Below, piece after piece: positions 50,654 through 63,700 of a stretch of DNA of 64,000 nucleotides (positions within the stretch are counted from its first letter, which is position 1; the number at the start of each line of letters is the position of its first letter). The position numbers were made by a program, and so were the translations under genes. Under the pieces are notes generated by a model. The model made no database searches, was not told the DNA's origin, and saw nothing but the letters and a program-made list of their open reading frames with translations. The stretch lies in the NCBI GenBank assembly GCA_013397865.1, contig VZTI01000413.1, forward strand, positions 58,894 to 122,893, in the 5' to 3' direction. This DNA is from Struthidea cinerea. Taxonomy: Eukaryota > Chordata > Aves > Passeriformes > Corcoracidae.

Positions 50654-51012
50654 GTGAGTTGTTATTCATCCTTTGGATGCAAAATGTAAATTAGGAAACT
50701 GTATTTTATTACTGCTTTTTTTGTGGTTAAACACTTTATTTTAATATAAATACTTAGTTATTTTTTATTCTACTTGGTGTGCAGTAGCTCTAGATCTCCG
50801 TAAATTGTATTTTCTAATATGTAAGATAAAAAGCAAACAAAATAGGTGCTTCTATTAAAAGAACAGCTAGCTGGAATGGCATTCTTTATTTCTTGAGTCT
50901 GTGGAACATTGGTAAAAAATTGTCTGCATTCCATTGAGATTCCTACATTCCAGTAACACTTCTCCCCTCACTAGACTAAATTGGCTGAAAGTGAGAGCGC
51001 ACCCATTTTATT

Positions 51013-51020
51013 TGTATATA
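51013..51020 (+). promoter_or_regulatory. Pumilio-type motif TGTATATA
   Basis: Exact match to the Pumilio consensus UGUANAUA in the LRCH1 3'UTR. Confidence 0.5.
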
Positions 51021-52377
51021 GATGTTTAAAAACAAAAAAGGAAATATGTAAACTTGAAAAATAAATGTGAACAAATATTTTTGATTGCTTATTTTACTAT
51101 GCACAAGACATTTAACTTTTGCCGCAACAAAATGAATTATGTGCACTAGGATCACGTGTCTTGAAATGTAATTTTGCACTGTAACTTGATTTCTTTTAAA
51201 GATTACAGCACTACAGAACAAATAGTAAAAAATAGCACAAGAATGTTAACACAATGTACCAGGTAGCCAAAAAATTAACTTGTTTCCTTTAGTGATTCCT
51301 TCAAGAGGAGATAAAATGATTGAAACTGCCGAAGGCAGTCTCAAAGACCTGATCTTCCAGATCCAACCTGCCTGGGTACAGTGCTTCTCTCTAAAAGTCT
51401 CCACAGAATTAAGCACAATGTTCTGTAGTGCACATTTGCAGCATCAGACCTCTACTTCCATGTCAGCAATAGGAAATAAAAGTTCTTCTCCTTATCACCA
51501 CTTTACATTTTTCAAAGAGATTTTTAAAAACAAAACTTATTATTAAGACATCATCCATTTTAGATCAAAAAGTTCAGCACAGTGATTCTTGTGCTATCTG
51601 GAACATCCCATTTTCATTCACACAAGAAGCCAGTGACAGGATTTGGGCAAGCAGGACAGGGTAGCTGCATGTGGTGAAAAGGGAAGTTGGCTGGGGGCAC
51701 ACAAGCAGGGACTTTGAAATGTAGAGTGGCAAAAAAAAAGAGGCACGGGGGTGGGAGGACTAAATATTTAAGCAGGAGTATGTGGAGAGAACTATTGTGT
51801 GAGGACCTCTGGGCAGAGCGATGCATACTTGTCACTACCCCCTCTCGAGGCAGTCGCACACACGTTCACAGGCACTGCATTTAAACCCACCCCTGTGCAG
51901 TAGCAGATCTGTCGTGGTTCAGACGGTGTTTGAACACAGACCCCACACTTCAACACCGCCACTTGCTAACGGGCTGGGAGGTAGTGACAGCAACGTCTGA
52001 GGAGGAGGAGGAAAGTGGACTCGCAGACAATGAGACAGACAGTATGCACTGGAATATCCAGTTACTTCAACCAAAGCAAAAACATTTATTTTATAGAGGG
52101 AACATTGACTTAAATTGTAATTTGATTGGCAGCTAGCGTATTGTTTCCTATAAAATGTACTGTGCACTTTAACACTAAATGAAAATGTATTTTAGTATTT
52201 TACAGAGCTGCACAAATATCTGTTTTGTCAAAAAGCACGAGCAATGTAAAGAAAAAAAGTTTTCAAGTCAGAGTTTATCAAATTTTAAAAGCATTCGAGG
52301 ATCAAGTATAAAAATAGGAATATTGATTTCTGCATCTTGAGGGATAAAATGCAGGTTTCCTGAGTATTTTTTTACAA

Positions 52378-52385
52378 TGTATATA
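52378..52385 (+). promoter_or_regulatory. Pumilio-type motif TGTATATA
   Basis: Second exact consensus match, about 220 bases before the final poly(A) signal. Confidence 0.5.
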
Positions 52386-52492
52386 TGGCAACATGAAGCT
52401 TTGTAATTATTATTTTGACAAATCTTGTTTTTTCATAATTAAAATTTTGGTTTTTTCCTGATAGTGTCTTTCAGTATTTGCTTGAAGTTGGC

Positions 52493-52500
52493 TGTAAATA
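52493..52500 (+). promoter_or_regulatory. Pumilio-type motif TGTAAATA
   Basis: Third consensus match. It overlaps an AATAAA hexamer at 52497-52502, so binding could interfere with use of that poly(A) signal. Confidence 0.5.
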
Positions 52501-52602
52501 AATAGCTCTAAGTATTTTGTAATACAGCTTTTTTTATGCAGTCTTAACCTGTACGGCTAAAAAGAGAATCTTCATGATCCTTTGTACAATATTTATATGT
52601 GC

Positions 52603-52608
52603 AATAAA
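52603..52608 (+). terminator. Main poly(A) signal of LRCH1
   Basis: AATAAA within gcaataaaacatg, the last of several hexamers after the distal stop codon. Cleavage is expected at about 52620-52630. Confidence 0.6.
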
Positions 52609-52629
52609 ACATGCATGGCAAATCTGTAA

Positions 52630-54500
52630 CACCCTTCACAGTGAACATAATGTACATAGAAAATCTTTACGGTAGTTACAATTAAACTATATTATTTGCA
52701 GAAACCCTTTAATGCCCATCCCTGTGACTGATGATTTCTTGTAAAAGAGATGGTGGTTGGAGAGCTTAACACCGGAAATGATGGGTTTGGGGATGGGAGA
52801 AGATGGTGATGTGATAGAAATAAAGGAATTTTGCAGCTGAAGGAGGCATAAGATCCAGCTGGTAACTGCAATATTCTCCCTGCAGCTTTGCTGCTCCTGC
52901 TGGGAAGGCCTCCTGCCAGTCATTCAGTGGCAGTGACTTATCTGCCCTCTGCTGCCAGAGCTGGGCTTGGGCTCAGGAGAAGGGGGGAGAGCCCTCCTTC
53001 AGTTTGCTCCTGCTCACGTTGATGTGTGAGAGTTGTTCCTTTTACTGCTTACACGTCTCTGTACAGGGCAGCTTTTTCTCCTCCTGAAATGCAGAGATTG
53101 TTCTGCAGGCTTCTGCTTTAGCAAATGAAACCTGAAGATTCCTTGATAGTACTGAATCCAAGCAGTAAACACAGGAAGGCCTTCAGCCCTGGGGATAACC
53201 CAGTGTACCAGGGTTTGGCTCAGCTGCTTTGTCCTACCCTTGGCTGCGGAAACAAGGAGCAGGTCACAGCATCCACCCTTCTCTTTCCCATGCAGGTTTC
53301 TGAAGTCATCCAAGTACAGACTCTCCTAGATTCCAGTTTCTCTAATGGAATGTCTTAACCTTAGTGAACAGGTGACTTTATGGGCTGTACTTCACATTTG
53401 ATAGGGGATTTTGGAAGCAGAGGATCTTTCTGCAATAATTTCCTTGTGGAGAACTCTTGCAATGCACACAGTTGTATCTTCCCAGCCTTCAGAGCTTACT
53501 TAATAAATAAATAGATGCAAGATGGATAAAAGTCAATGCATTATTTAAGGCTGTCACCAGCACCAGCTTCCCTGTAACCTAGAATCTAGCAGGAGCCAGA
53601 GACACAGAGATATTGCGTAAAAAAAGGCAACCCATCCTACATTTATCATAGTCTTTCCTCTGGCAAGAGTGAGTCAAGGTTTGAGCAATGATTCAGGTCC
53701 AGCTGAACCATGAGAAAGCTGAGTTTACTTGCAGCTCACTGGAACAATCTGTGTTCTTGTCCAAGGCAGCTGGCAGGATTATACCACCAGGAGCTATTTT
53801 AGATCTACAACTGTCAGGACTAAATTCTGCCATCTTTTGTAAAATAAGCACGCTTGATTTCAGCAGTGAGATATTAGATCATCTAGACAGCAATTGCTTT
53901 TTTTGGATCTATTTAGCAGTTTCCTCTCTGTCCTGTCACATCTAAGAAACACAGTACAGGCCTTTCACACTCTCAAGCATCAAAGGCAAGTGGAGAAAAA
54001 ATCCTTTTTACTATAGACTGCTTCCTTCACATGGTTTTTAAGAGGTCTTTTCTGTAAGTATCACCCATGAAATAATCCAGATCATTTGCTTGATAACACA
54101 CAGGACAGTAAACCACTGTGCACAGCAGGCGTTTGTCTGCATTCTCTGCCAGACTTGGTCCTTGGAAGGTGTTTACACAGGCCAAGGAAAAATACATCTA
54201 TCACTTCAGATTAATTAAGTAGCTTGATTAGTTGTGCCACTAACAACCTCCTTCACCATTAAAGGACGAAGTAAACCCCAGTAATTAATTAGCTGCAGGG
54301 GCACGCTGTTGTTAATCACAGTCTCTGCACAGTTGCACTAGAAGCTGTCTGGAGGTGCCACATACACACCCCCACTCATGGTCTGAAGCTCACTCATCTG
54401 CTGGCTTACGTTTTGACTCAAAGTGCAGCAGATGTAACTTCATGGCATCAAGAGTTTTCCAAGCATGCAAGAACATTCCCAATACTTACTCTAAAGCACA
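52630..54500. other. Intergenic spacer between convergent LRCH1 and ESD
   Basis: About 1.9 kb between the two 3' ends. Short open frames on both strands (for example 53014-53313 and 53688-53945) show no known motif. No promoter, repeat family or RNA gene was recognised. Confidence 0.75.
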
Positions 54501-54521
54501 CACATCAAATTAAGTGGGACT

Positions 54522-54527
54522 TTTATT
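54522..54527 (-). terminator. Poly(A) signal of ESD
   Basis: TTTATT on the + strand is AATAAA on the - strand, about 120 bases after the ESD stop. A gatgtgtgtgc stretch follows about 20 bases further downstream (54497-54506), a good GU-rich element. The 3'UTR is therefore only about 130-140 bases. Confidence 0.75.
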
Positions 54528-54643
54528 TTTCTTAGCAGTACAATCAGAAGAACTCCATTTTACAAACATTACTTCAGCAAATGATTTTTGTTTAGTTCAC
54601 CTCCATCTCTTGATTCATATTGGCCAGGCAGCATCCAAATGGT

Positions 54644-54724
54644 TTAAGCATTGAGGTATTTTGCATGGTGTTTGATGTGGTCATTAATAAATGAAGCAAT
54701 GAAAAAATAGCTGTGATCATAACC
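54644..54724 (-). CDS. ESD: ESD last coding exon
   Basis: An 81-base coding part after a ttttctag acceptor. It encodes GYDHSYFFIASFINDHIKHH and then AKYLNA and TAA. His260 of the triad is the His in GYDHSY. Confidence 0.97.
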   Translation of the reverse strand, partial: GYDHSYFFIASFINDHIKHHAKYLNA

Positions 54725-57700
54725 CTAGAAAAGAACAACAATAAAGTAATCAGCAGAGAACATACAGTTTGTGATAAAGCAATCACACTAAGCTCTCTTA
54801 AAGGAAAGGTAATCACTCTTCTTCTGGTTTTATCCATTTCAAGAAGTACCTGGAATATATATAAAAATGGCAAGGGATATGTAACAGGCTAAGTATAGAT
54901 GAGCACCAGGAAGCTAAACAAACAGAAAGTACCTTAAGCGGCCCAATCTAGGCCTGTAAGCTAGAGATGGGTAACAGCCAGGGTCAGCTGCAGAGTGAAA
55001 TGCAATCTGAGAGCAGTTGCCCTCATGGGCACTGTTCTGGTAAAACACAGGGAGGGCATAAAGAGAACAGAGCCCAGGTCTCAGTTACTGCTCCATCACT
55101 GTGCTGTAATGTCACCCTCTGACCTCTCTTCATCAGCACTAACTCTGTCTTTAGGTGCAAGGTTTATGATAAACCAGAGAGGACAATCCTTCACTCTCCA
55201 CCACTGGGCTCCTGACTGGATCTGGGTGGAAGTTGCCAGTGGCTTACAAAGACTCCAGTGCTCTCAGGACAGTGTTGTTCTGGGTCACTGCACAACAGGT
55301 AAGAGCAATCCCTCCACCTGGGTCTTTACACGAGTCTGGGATGTCAAGCAGTTCCACCCATTCCCTAATTTACACAAACACATGCAAACTAAATGGCGAA
55401 GTTTTATGGTAAACACAAAACCCACAGCACAGACAAGGGATGCAGCAAAATGCCATCTGTCACTTTGGCTGTACAGTGACTACAATACTCATTAACAATG
55501 ATTAACGCTGTGTCTTCAGCCGAGCACCGGCAGCCTGAGTCCCCATGAAGGGCTCAGCCTGTCCAAGCTGGAAGCACGACGGCACCTAGTGGTGAAGCGC
55601 GGCTGAACCGGGCGGGTGATGCACACCTTGATGGCCATCGTGACGGGAAAGTGTCACTTCTCACCCTCCTCCTCACGTGGCCAGGGACAGACCCGCAGTG
55701 GGAGCATGCCTGCCCCCTTACAGACAGTCTCCTCACTGCCTGCTGCATAGAACCAAAAATCACAAACAAGAATCCACCAACCAAGGACTGCAGAAGCGAC
55801 TTGCCTGCTGCAGTCTGAAGACTACTGGGATTTTCTGCTCAGTGCAGGCAGCGATGAAGTTATCAGGCAGTAACTGGCCCGCAGACAGGAACTGGTCATC
55901 TTTGCCTTGGTCAATCAAGATGTCAAGGCGAGGGCCCAAGTAGGACTTGACAAGCTGGGTAGCATCATATGCCTGCAGAAATAAAAGAGAAATGACATTC
56001 AGTTAAACACGTTCAACTGGTTTCTGTTTGTTGACCACAGGAAAAGAATAGCACAGAGAGAGTCCTGGACAGCACAGACCAGGACACCAGGTTGCACTTT
56101 GGAAGAGCAAAAATCTAGGGAAATTCCAGGCAACTGAAAAGTAATACCCATTGCTTTAAAAAAAGCAAATTGTATGAGCTAGGTAATTACCAAGTTGGCA
56201 CTTTGACCAGACAGAACATCCAGCCCAGGCCTGCATTCCTACAGAATGGAAGAACAGCAATATAGTCAGTACTAGTTCACACCCTTGTGCAGGAACCAGA
56301 TCCTGCTGAAGAAACTTGGTGTCTTCGTGTAATTATTCTGGCAGCTAGAAGTCAAAACACCAGTGTAACACAACTGTGCTCATGGGAAGGTATTTAACCT
56401 GAAGGTTACCAGGACAATTTGACCAAGAAAACTTGGTGCAACTGAGAAACAAAAATAAAGACTCTAAACATACATGTATCAAAATGTAGTTGTGATGGGG
56501 AACATGTTACCCATGGGGTACTGTGCTTGTTACATACTCAAAATAAATAACTCCTTTAAAAAGACAGTGAAGTGTTTAAGGCTGTGGAGAAGACCAATCA
56601 CTCATAGACAGCAAAATCCAAAGTCCTCCAACAAGGTATCAGAGCCATCCTTCCAGGATGCCACCAGATCCAGAAATGACACTATGATGGAAATGGGAGC
56701 TTGGGCTCAGCCCAGCACTGTGGCCATGGTATCAAATGATCCTGGACATATTTACATGGCAATTTTAAGCCAAAATACAGAGATCAGAGGTTGTGTATCT
56801 GTGCCAATGGCATCTCTAAAGCTGTTCCTGATGATTGCTGTTGATCTACTGGACTAGGTTTGCAGAACAGCTCCAAAACAAGTTAAGGGGACAGAAAATA
56901 GGTTTTTGGGGTGTTGTTTTGTTTCACAACAAATCCATTACATTAAGTCTAAGCAAGCTTTACTGGTGGTTTCTAAGTACACAAACTACTCTATTAACAA
57001 TTATGAAAGCAGAGAGCACTCTCCAATCCAGTGAAGTTTTAATCAGACACACTTTAATCCAATTTACAAGGGATTGAACTGCAGCTTGTGCTTATTTACA
57101 AGGAAATCTGAGTACATGGTCACTACAATCCCTTCTAACTTAATTCTAGAAATACAGTGCAATGTTTAAGTTGAGATTAAAAGTACTGAAGGGCTGCCCA
57201 AATAATGCAGCAACCATGCAGACAAACCTTTTCATATACAACTACTGATAGCTTAAAATTAGGGCCCTGGAGCTAAAACCTAACTTTGCCTAGTTTAATG
57301 CTGTTCTGAAAGATACTGATTTTCAAGTACCCAACAGGCTCCTTTTGGAGGCCTCCCACAGGCTGCCCCTGCAAGATGCCACAAGGCTCATCAGTCTGAA
57401 CAGTTTGCAGCAGTCTCTCTCTTCAGGCTACTACAAAAATACACTGCTCATAATTCTTCTTAGCCCAGACTTTTAAATCTTCATAGAACTGAGAGAAATG
57501 TAGCTGATTTGATGAGGGACTGTACCTCATTACATTTTCATAAGCACCATAAGGCAACAGCATGTCACTCCTGCCAGAAACAATGCTCTTCTCTACTTGG
57601 GGCTGTAGTAAAACAACAGTACCAGCTGACGGGCACTCCAGAGGTTTTTTCCAGGCTCCTGCTGTGATGTATTTGCAGATCACTCACTCATCTGTTATTA

Positions 57701-60700
57701 AAGAACAGCAGCTGCAACACATACCTCCCATTTGCTTGTATCCGGTCCCAGATATCCACCAAGGGCTTTCTTCCCCCACTGACACTGAATTGGGTTGCAG
57801 ATAGGAGCAAATGCTGATACTGACTGTTCAGAAAGACAGCAGGATAAAAAAATACTATGTAAAAATGAACTGCAGCAACTGAAACTATTTATGTTTTCTT
57901 CTGCCACGTCTATTGAAATCTATATAGGCTTTAGTATACCTCATATAAACTATACTTTATCTTACTTTGTACTTTCCAGGATTCTTCAGAGCAAGAATAA
58001 GAGCTCCATGACCTCCCATGGAATGCCCAAAAATAGACATCCGTTCAGGGTCAGTTGGAAAATTGGCATTTATTAGTTTAGGCAGCTGTAAAGGAAACAA
58101 GAGTGTAATAAAAATGTTAAAGCAATTTGAGTATGTTTAAGAAAAAAAGTACACAACTAACCAACTAATGCCTTTTAATGCCACTGAAACCAAAGGCACA
58201 TCTCTGGTTCTAGCCTGACATCTGTGATCACGGCCTGAATGCAATTTGAAGGGGAGTGTGGAATCAAAAGCAAACAGTTCAGCCGATAACAAGTAACTCA
58301 AAGTATCTCTGTAGAAATCTACCATAACGTTGTAACACAAGATGTGGGAATTTCCTATGACTGAGCCACACCCCTTTATCTTACCCAGCAACAGCAGGAG
58401 AACCCAGCAGCAAAGTTACCTCATCCTTTATGTAGGAATACATCCTATAGTTTGTTTTCCAAGGATCTTCAGTGGCATCCACATAAAAACCAGCACCGGT
58501 GCCAAAATCCCAGCTTTCATCTTCTCCTTCAATATTGCAGCCACCTAGCATGAAAAATCTTTCCTTTACTACATGTTCAGAATTGGAGAACCAGCCATAC
58601 AAATCAGACTTGGGACACAAGTCTCTCAACCATATCTCTGCCCCTTCAACTATAAGACAATTTGGATTTTCATTCATTAGTACAATGTTTTCAAGTGTAT
58701 TTCAACACTTCAAAATGTCACATAATATCTACAGATATATTCAATTTCTAAGTAGTGTTGGTATCTCTTCGTAAATAAATATAGCATACGTGTCTCCTAA
58801 ATTACTTCTGTAAAGCTTTGTCCAATTTACCCAGGGACTTAACCAAAAGTTGGCACTTGTTAATTGGTGCTACCAGCTTATTTTAGACATTAGACCTCAT
58901 CCTATCAAGTACAAGAAACTATGTGAGAAACAGAAGAAAATTTCCTTTACCCCCAGAATGACAGAACCATGTATCACCAAATGGTGTGTCCAAGCCAGTT
59001 TATGTGCTTTAAATAACGCCTGCTACACCTCCCTTTCTAAGATTCTCCAAAATAATATCATTCACTGTTCCTGTAATTTCACAAGTCTATACCTCTAACC
59101 TTTTCTGCAATTCATTTCATTGCTCCCACCCATAATTCTCCATGAAACTTAAATAATTTCTTCTTTGAATAACTGCAGGATTGTATCCTCTTTTCCAAGG
59201 CTACACTTTCAAACTAAATTTGCAGATGAGTTCTTGTAAGTCAGTACATCCCACCCAGTCCTCCCTTTGATTAGTTTGTGATTTACCAGCCTGGTTTGCA
59301 GAACAGAATGTAATATTTCAAGGTACATGTGATAGGAATGTTTTGGAGAAAGAGAGGCCATTATTTCCTAGTTTCTGCAATCCAAAATTACATGGGTTTT
59401 TACCACTGTCAGATTATAGTGCAAACCCATGTGTAACTCAACAGTCCCTCACAATTTGTGCAGAGATGGCTGCCACCCTGCCACCGTGTGAAACCAGGTT
59501 TGTACAAGGATCAAAGCTGACTTTGCTCCAGTGACATGTCCTTGAACACTGAGTGATTTTGTAACTTAACAGTCCAGCACTCACAGGGGCGTTTAAACAT
59601 GTTCGATGTAAAAAGTCTATCTTCAATACCTTGGAGATGGACAAAAACTTAGAAAGTCCTGCCAGGCAATGAAGGCAATGCTCATTAAATGCTAAAAAAA
59701 CCTTACAGGAAGCCTTGAAAAAAAGAAATCTGAAAAGGATTCTGCATAATATTGCTTAGTATACCTGTCTGGAAAAATAAACCCCTTCGAAGAAAAAGTA
59801 GAAATCTATCAAGGCCTGACAGAGTCTGTAATGACAAGTATTTAATGATTTAATGCAGTCTTTTTCCCCATCCACATCCATCTCCTGGCTCCTGGAAAGT
59901 AATTCTCATGCAGTCATAACTACACAATTGAAAAGCACATGTAAGCATTTTCAATACCTCTCAGCTCATGACTATATTTGAATTGCTTTTCATTTGTTTC
60001 TCCAGACAACTCAAAGAGACGTAAGAACATTTGGGATCTCTGAGCTAAAATTTAAGAGTCTAATATGAAGCACATACCAAAATTCATCTAAATAGCAGAG
60101 CAATCCTTATCAGTTTTTAGACTGAAAGGCAAGAGAGAAGCTGCCATGAGGGCATTTCATTTAAAAGAAAATGGACAAATCAATGGCCTATGCAAAGGCA
60201 GTTACACATTGATAGACAAAACTTAAGACAGCACCAGAAACAAGTTCCAGTATAATTACCCAATGTGAAGAACACAAAGGTTAGCTGCCCATCTCTAGCC
60301 TGCAGCGAATAACAACAACTAAGTGTGAAGTTCATTCATACTCAAGTTTTGCTCTTCTGTCCCTCTTCTTCATTAGAAACATGTAGTCATGTTCTTGGAC
60401 CTGACACAGCTTCCAAATCTAGATGTAAAAAATACTTTACGGAAAGAACATCACTTTTTTCCCATATTGCCTGTAGTCAGATGTGACCCACTAAAGCTTG
60501 GGAAACATTAGAAGGCTGCCACCTTTGTTTACAGCACTCATGAGACTGTGGCAGAGTCCAGCAAATACAAAACATAAAACAGTGAATCCCCAAATAATAG
60601 GATTTCCAATAACTGCAGATCCACCATTTTCAGGTTTCCCATACCATTAGCTCAGCCTTAAACAACAGCACATCATTTAAAAAAATCCATTAATCACTAG

Positions 60701-63700
60701 TCTATTGTAGCTGCAGGGGAGAAGGGTTTCTAGTTTGCTTTTCCAAGTAGTATAATCCTCTGAAGACATGTATTTAATTGGCTTTAGAAGACAGAATACA
60801 ATAAAGAGAACACATTGCAGCTTTGTGCGGCAACACAGTTCTGCAGGTTTTATAGGGTCTCAGCAAGCCACAAAATGTCAGCAAGAATTCTAATAACACA
60901 CATTTCTTGTTTCACTTTTCTTCCCTCTCCTCGTCTGTGCTGAACTCTAGAGCCCCTTTGTTCTAGCTTTAGTGCCACAACAATAAGAGTTTCAAATGTC
61001 AAACCCTCACTACCCCGTTATTAAGAACATACACAATGTAATCTAGTGAACAATGCAAGATGCAGAGGTGAGGTCAAATTCTGACTCAGGTGGGCAACAC
61101 ACTTTTCAGCACACTGCAGCACTCCGTTCTCTGGGGACAGAGAGTGCACTTCAGTGTAATGGCTGTTACCATGTCTCTCGTTAACACTTACGTGGGCTTG
61201 TGTCTGGTGCCACTACAATAAGGCCGTGCTCAGCTGCCGCTTGTTGAAACCCAGCTTTCGTTATAAAATTCTGTTCTGTGCAGGTTAACCCTAGGGAAAT
61301 ACAAATATCATTGGTTACCCATTGCTCACCATGTACTGGTTTCAAACTCCTTTTGACTGACAAATTCTTGAAAAGCAAGAGGAATTCCTATATCCATAAA
61401 CATGGAAAATGTTTTCACTAGGCTCGACAATACTTAAAAGTCCACAGGAACACAGTTGCACTGTCCCATCCAGTCACACTAACACGTGATCAAAAACAGA
61501 TCCACGTGTACCCTGTATCCCCTGGAGCACCAACTCACACAGTGTACAGTGCCCTCAGCCACTGCACATTTAAACCCACTGACCACAGGCATTTGCTAAG
61601 GCTGACACTGTGACCTTCTGACACCTAACCCTGCAACTACATTTTTCTTTCTACTGTCATCTCAGCTGTTTGCATTAGAGATTTACACATGTGGTCTGAC
61701 AAATTCTACATACTTTAGACAGGATAAAGGGCCCATAAGCACTCTGACTCCAAAACCCACAGCAACACATGCCTTTTGTACAGCAGCAGGTCCAAATAAA
61801 GTCCAATTACAAATAAATTATACTTCACACCAATATTTCAATTCTTCTTCACTGTGCAATTCTAGAGGAGTTAACGATTCTAGTTTTCTCTGAGGACAAG
61901 TTGCCAGTAACCTTATTTGACTGATATACTGCCCAAGACAACATGGTTTACTTTCAATAAAATTAATGTGCTGCATGGCTTAGAGTTCTTCAGACAATTT
62001 TGATGTTCCTAACTTCAAGGATAAACTTTTTTTACCCAGTCCACTGTCATGATGCAAATCAGACCCACCAGCTATTTCGTGAAATGAATACAATACAAGG
62101 AGCACAAGTCTCCACACCAACAGTCTGGTCTCCAACCTTCTAAACAAAAGTCTCAATAAAGCAACTCCTAGAATTACACAACAGAGTTTCTGCTTTTTAT
62201 TTTTAATAAAATAATAAAAAAAATATATTTTAATAAAATAATAAATATATTTTAATAAAATAATTTAAAAAAGGATTTAATTAATTACTTCACTCCTGCT
62301 GCACAAACCTCTTCAAAACCTCTGCACAAAAAAGCCCATGGCCCTTTTGTATCCCATGGGTTTACCTCACACTAGACATGCTTGTGCTAAGGCAGCTGAC
62401 AGCACCTCTCTTGTCAAGTTCACCAGTTGCTTCCTGCAAAATAGTACTCGGAATAAGGTGGAGTCCACAGCACAAATGTGCTGGCTTCCATGGGCTCTAT
62501 TTCACATCCCTACCCTGTTAGCTGAAGCAGTCTGTCATAAACAAAGGAAAGCAAAAGGTGTCCCAACGGGAAGGCCTTACAGGAGAACCTTTATCTACAG
62601 GCTTTGGAACAAAAGGTATGAACACTTTAGAACAAAAGGGTAGAACACTTTGAGCATTTTACAACACAATCTGGTAGGCTACCCCCAAGCTGCATCCTGA
62701 TTTATCACAGTACGCTCAGACTACATCCACCTTCAGAAGATGAGTTTTTGTAGAATTCAAGAGCTGCCACTGCAGTACCTCTACATTAGGTTTTCAGTAA
62801 CTGTAGTGCAGTAGTTTAAACATGTTTAAGATTGTATTTTTTAAGTTACTAAGACTCATGTTACTTACCTGAGAGCCAATAAAGCACAGGACACTTTCCA
62901 GTTTCCGCTTTTGGAGGCAAGTAGATTCCAAATTTCATTTTGCATTTTAGCTCTGAACTGTATTAATAAAATACTTCTTGTTATCACCATTACTTAATTA
63001 ACAAGGTCACTAACATTAAAAAAAAGGAATCGGTGGATCAGTGCATTTCATTCAGAGGGAGATCTGGTCAGTGAATTGTAACAACTAAGTTAAAGGAAGG
63101 GAAGATCAAATTTTAAACTCAGCCTTAGACTCTAGAATTGTCAATAGCTAACTTTCCAACTTTGTTCTGAATATACTTAAAACAGAGATCCACAAATAAG
63201 ACACATTTTCACAGTGCTGATAACCAGGAACGGGTTCAAAATTGAATTTTGAATCCCAGCAATATTTAGCTTGAGTTTTGTTGATTAAATTGCAAAGCAA
63301 TTTTTACTGAATAACACATCCACATGACTTGCACAACATAAAATGCACCGCACATGCCAGAAAAGGAGGTTTTCAATCTGCTAAGTCTACAGACTAATTA
63401 GTAGCTCAATCAATACTAAAGCCTAAAATGATCAATAAACTCTTATTTAAGCAAAACTAATGATTTTCTTTTTATTTGGATCAAAAATTTTTTAAAAAGC
63501 TTGTTTTTCTGTTCATCAAACAAAGATATATTTACTGAGTCTGTCTGCTCACAGCACTTTTCCAGAGTGCACAGAAATGAGATACCCAGTAGAGTGAGTG
63601 GAACTTTGCACACACAGTGGTTCTCTGTGCTGCAAACAGGACAACTGAAAGTAATGGAGCTTCGTTTTCAAAGGTAAAAATACTGGCTTCCCACCTCAGA

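Larger units (their letters stand above)
50192..52625 (+). other. LRCH1: LRCH1 distal 3'UTR
   Basis: About 2.4 kb of 3'UTR with AATAAA hexamers at 51060, 51475, 52497 and 52603. The last is the likely main site. It contains AU-rich ATTTA copies at 50631 and 50646, three Pumilio-type TGTANATA octamers (51013, 52378, 52493) and a G-rich run at 50526-50544. The middle part (about 51640-52060) is more GC-rich, but its short open frames look like chance. Confidence 0.8.

Noticed and set aside
58381..58677. 98-codon - strand frame over an ESD exon
   Set aside because: The ends lie beyond the splice sites; the real exon is 58420-58544.
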